Below are positions 44,201-44,765 of a stretch of DNA of 44,765 bases, in pieces. Position 1 is the stretch's first letter, and every line of letters begins with the position of its first letter. Source of the stretch: a virus; the IMG/VR virus record IMGVR_UViG_3300020152_000001, positions 1-44,765 of that record; one strand, written 5' to 3'. The notes under the pieces were generated by a model, which saw nothing but the letters and a program-made list of their open reading frames with translations, did no database searches and was not told the origin of the DNA. Both the position numbers and the translations under genes were made by a program.

Positions 44201-44765
44201 TGTTCGACATCATCGCCTTCATCACGCAGCTGATCCCGCAGCTTATCGAGAACGTCACCTCCTCCGACGTTGCTCTCGGCATGGCGTCGGCAGCAGTCAT
44301 CGGCTCTCTCGTCTTCCTGCTGCGAGAAATCCCGAACAAGATTTGGCAGTCGGTCAAGTATCACTTCGTCTTGACGATGACGATCTACCACGACGATGCC
44401 TTCTATCGGTACGCGTCTATGTGGTTGTCGCAGCACATGGACCCGCGCCGCAGCCGCAACGTCTCCGTGGGTTCGACTTGGGACGAAGATTCCGAGCGCG
44501 AAGTCCATGCGCTTATACCCGGCCCCGGCCTTCACCTCATCCGCTACAACAAGCGCTTCTGGCTGGTGAACCGAGAAGTCGAGAAGCCCGGCGACAAAGA
44601 CAACTCGTGGCTGATGAAGCGCAACGAGACCCTGACTATCCAGACTTTCGGCCGAGACCAAGCCATCCTCAAAGAGCTGATGGACAAGGCCCTGTCGTCG
44701 TTCGAAGACCGCTCGACGATTCCCGTCTTCTTCTGGAACTCCGGCCGTTTCGAAATGGCCGGCCG
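44200..44765 (+). CDS. BCS1-like AAA+ ATPase, N-terminal part (window-truncated)
   Basis: At least 188 aa, cut by the window end. Residues ~25-45 form a transmembrane helix (MASAAVIGSLVFLLREIPNK). Then come YHDDAFYRYASMWLSQHMDP, ALIPGPGLHLIRYNKRFWLV, and NETLTIQTFGRDQAILKELM. These match the BCS1 N-terminal domain pattern: D-x-a-Y-x-x-l-x-x-W-l; p-G-x-G-x-H-x-x-x-Y-x-g-x-x-x-x-v; E-x-L-x-i-x-t-x-G-R-d. In mitochondria BCS1 extracts the Rieske protein across a membrane; in phages its role is unknown. The AAA+ module with Walker motifs would lie beyond the window, so the family call rests on the N-terminal domain. Confidence 0.78.
   Translation, partial: MFDIIAFITQLIPQLIENVTSSDVALGMASAAVIGSLVFLLREIPNKIWQSVKYHFVLTMTIYHDDAFYRYASMWLSQHMDPRRSRNVSVGSTWDEDSEREVHALIPGPGLHLIRYNKRFWLVNREVEKPGDKDNSWLMKRNETLTIQTFGRDQAILKELMDKALSSFEDRSTIPVFFWNSGRFEMAG

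Overview
The window looks like part of a large double-stranded DNA tailed-phage genome whose host is an alphaproteobacterium. The phage call rests on a large terminase, a small-terminase-like protein, a DUF4055-type portal, a scaffold-like protein, a major capsid protein and several decoration-like proteins. It also rests on a thyA gene, a tRNA cluster and a long run of tiny overlapping genes of unknown function. The host call rests on a circularly permuted (two-piece) tmRNA, high GC, and promoters with TTGACA/TTGCNN -35 boxes and degenerate -10 boxes. No integrase, lysis cassette or tail genes are visible here.

Layout. (1) 0-4.7 kb, minus strand: virion module (scaffold, major capsid, two paralogous decoration-like proteins, small virion-like proteins), with GC-rich hairpins between genes. 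(2) 4.7-9.8 kb, minus strand: RNA-rich block. It carries tRNAs Pro(UGG), Leu(CAG), Met(CAU), Trp(CCA), Ile(GAU) and Tyr(GUA), a two-piece tmRNA, and three stretches (about 380, 690 and 480 nt) that look like structured non-coding RNA. Small protein genes, thyA and an HslV/proteasome-type Ntn hydrolase lie between them. (3) 9.8-12.5 kb, minus strand: portal and an HTH-HNH endonuclease. (4) 12.5-19.1 kb: mosaic region of repeats (TTCGAA sites, TTAAC clusters, a 26-bp iteron array, an AAAAT/AGGGTCCCC array, long palindromes) around small accessory genes on both strands. (5) 19.1-22.3 kb, minus strand: terminase large and small subunits, a RuvC-like resolvase and one unknown. (6) 22.3-23.1 kb: divergent intergenic region with inverted and direct repeats. 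(7) 23.1-44.8 kb, plus strand: about 55 mostly very small genes, typically linked by ATGA, TGATG or TAATG overlaps, in six promoter-led blocks. Recognisable products are a lipoprotein, zinc-binding proteins, three tandem paralogues, a DUF262 protein, a phosphoribosyltransferase-like protein, a DEDDh exonuclease and, cut off by the window end, a BCS1-like AAA+ protein.

The genome is organised about a divergence point near 22.3 kb: structural and packaging genes read leftward and accessory, probably early, genes read rightward. Fifteen promoter-like sites share one architecture (TTGNNN, spacer usually 16 nt, G just before the -10, often GCGTAAGTTTCGC upstream). A nonamer, ACCCAACGC, is strongly over-represented and changes strand at about 22 kb. 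The RNA block combines ribosome rescue (tmRNA), tRNA supply and a protease-like protein. Its large structured RNAs beside tRNAs recall the ornate large RNAs (GOLLD, ROOL) of other phages, but identity was not tested. All coordinates, motifs and counts come from reading the sequence by eye; no database or folding program was used.
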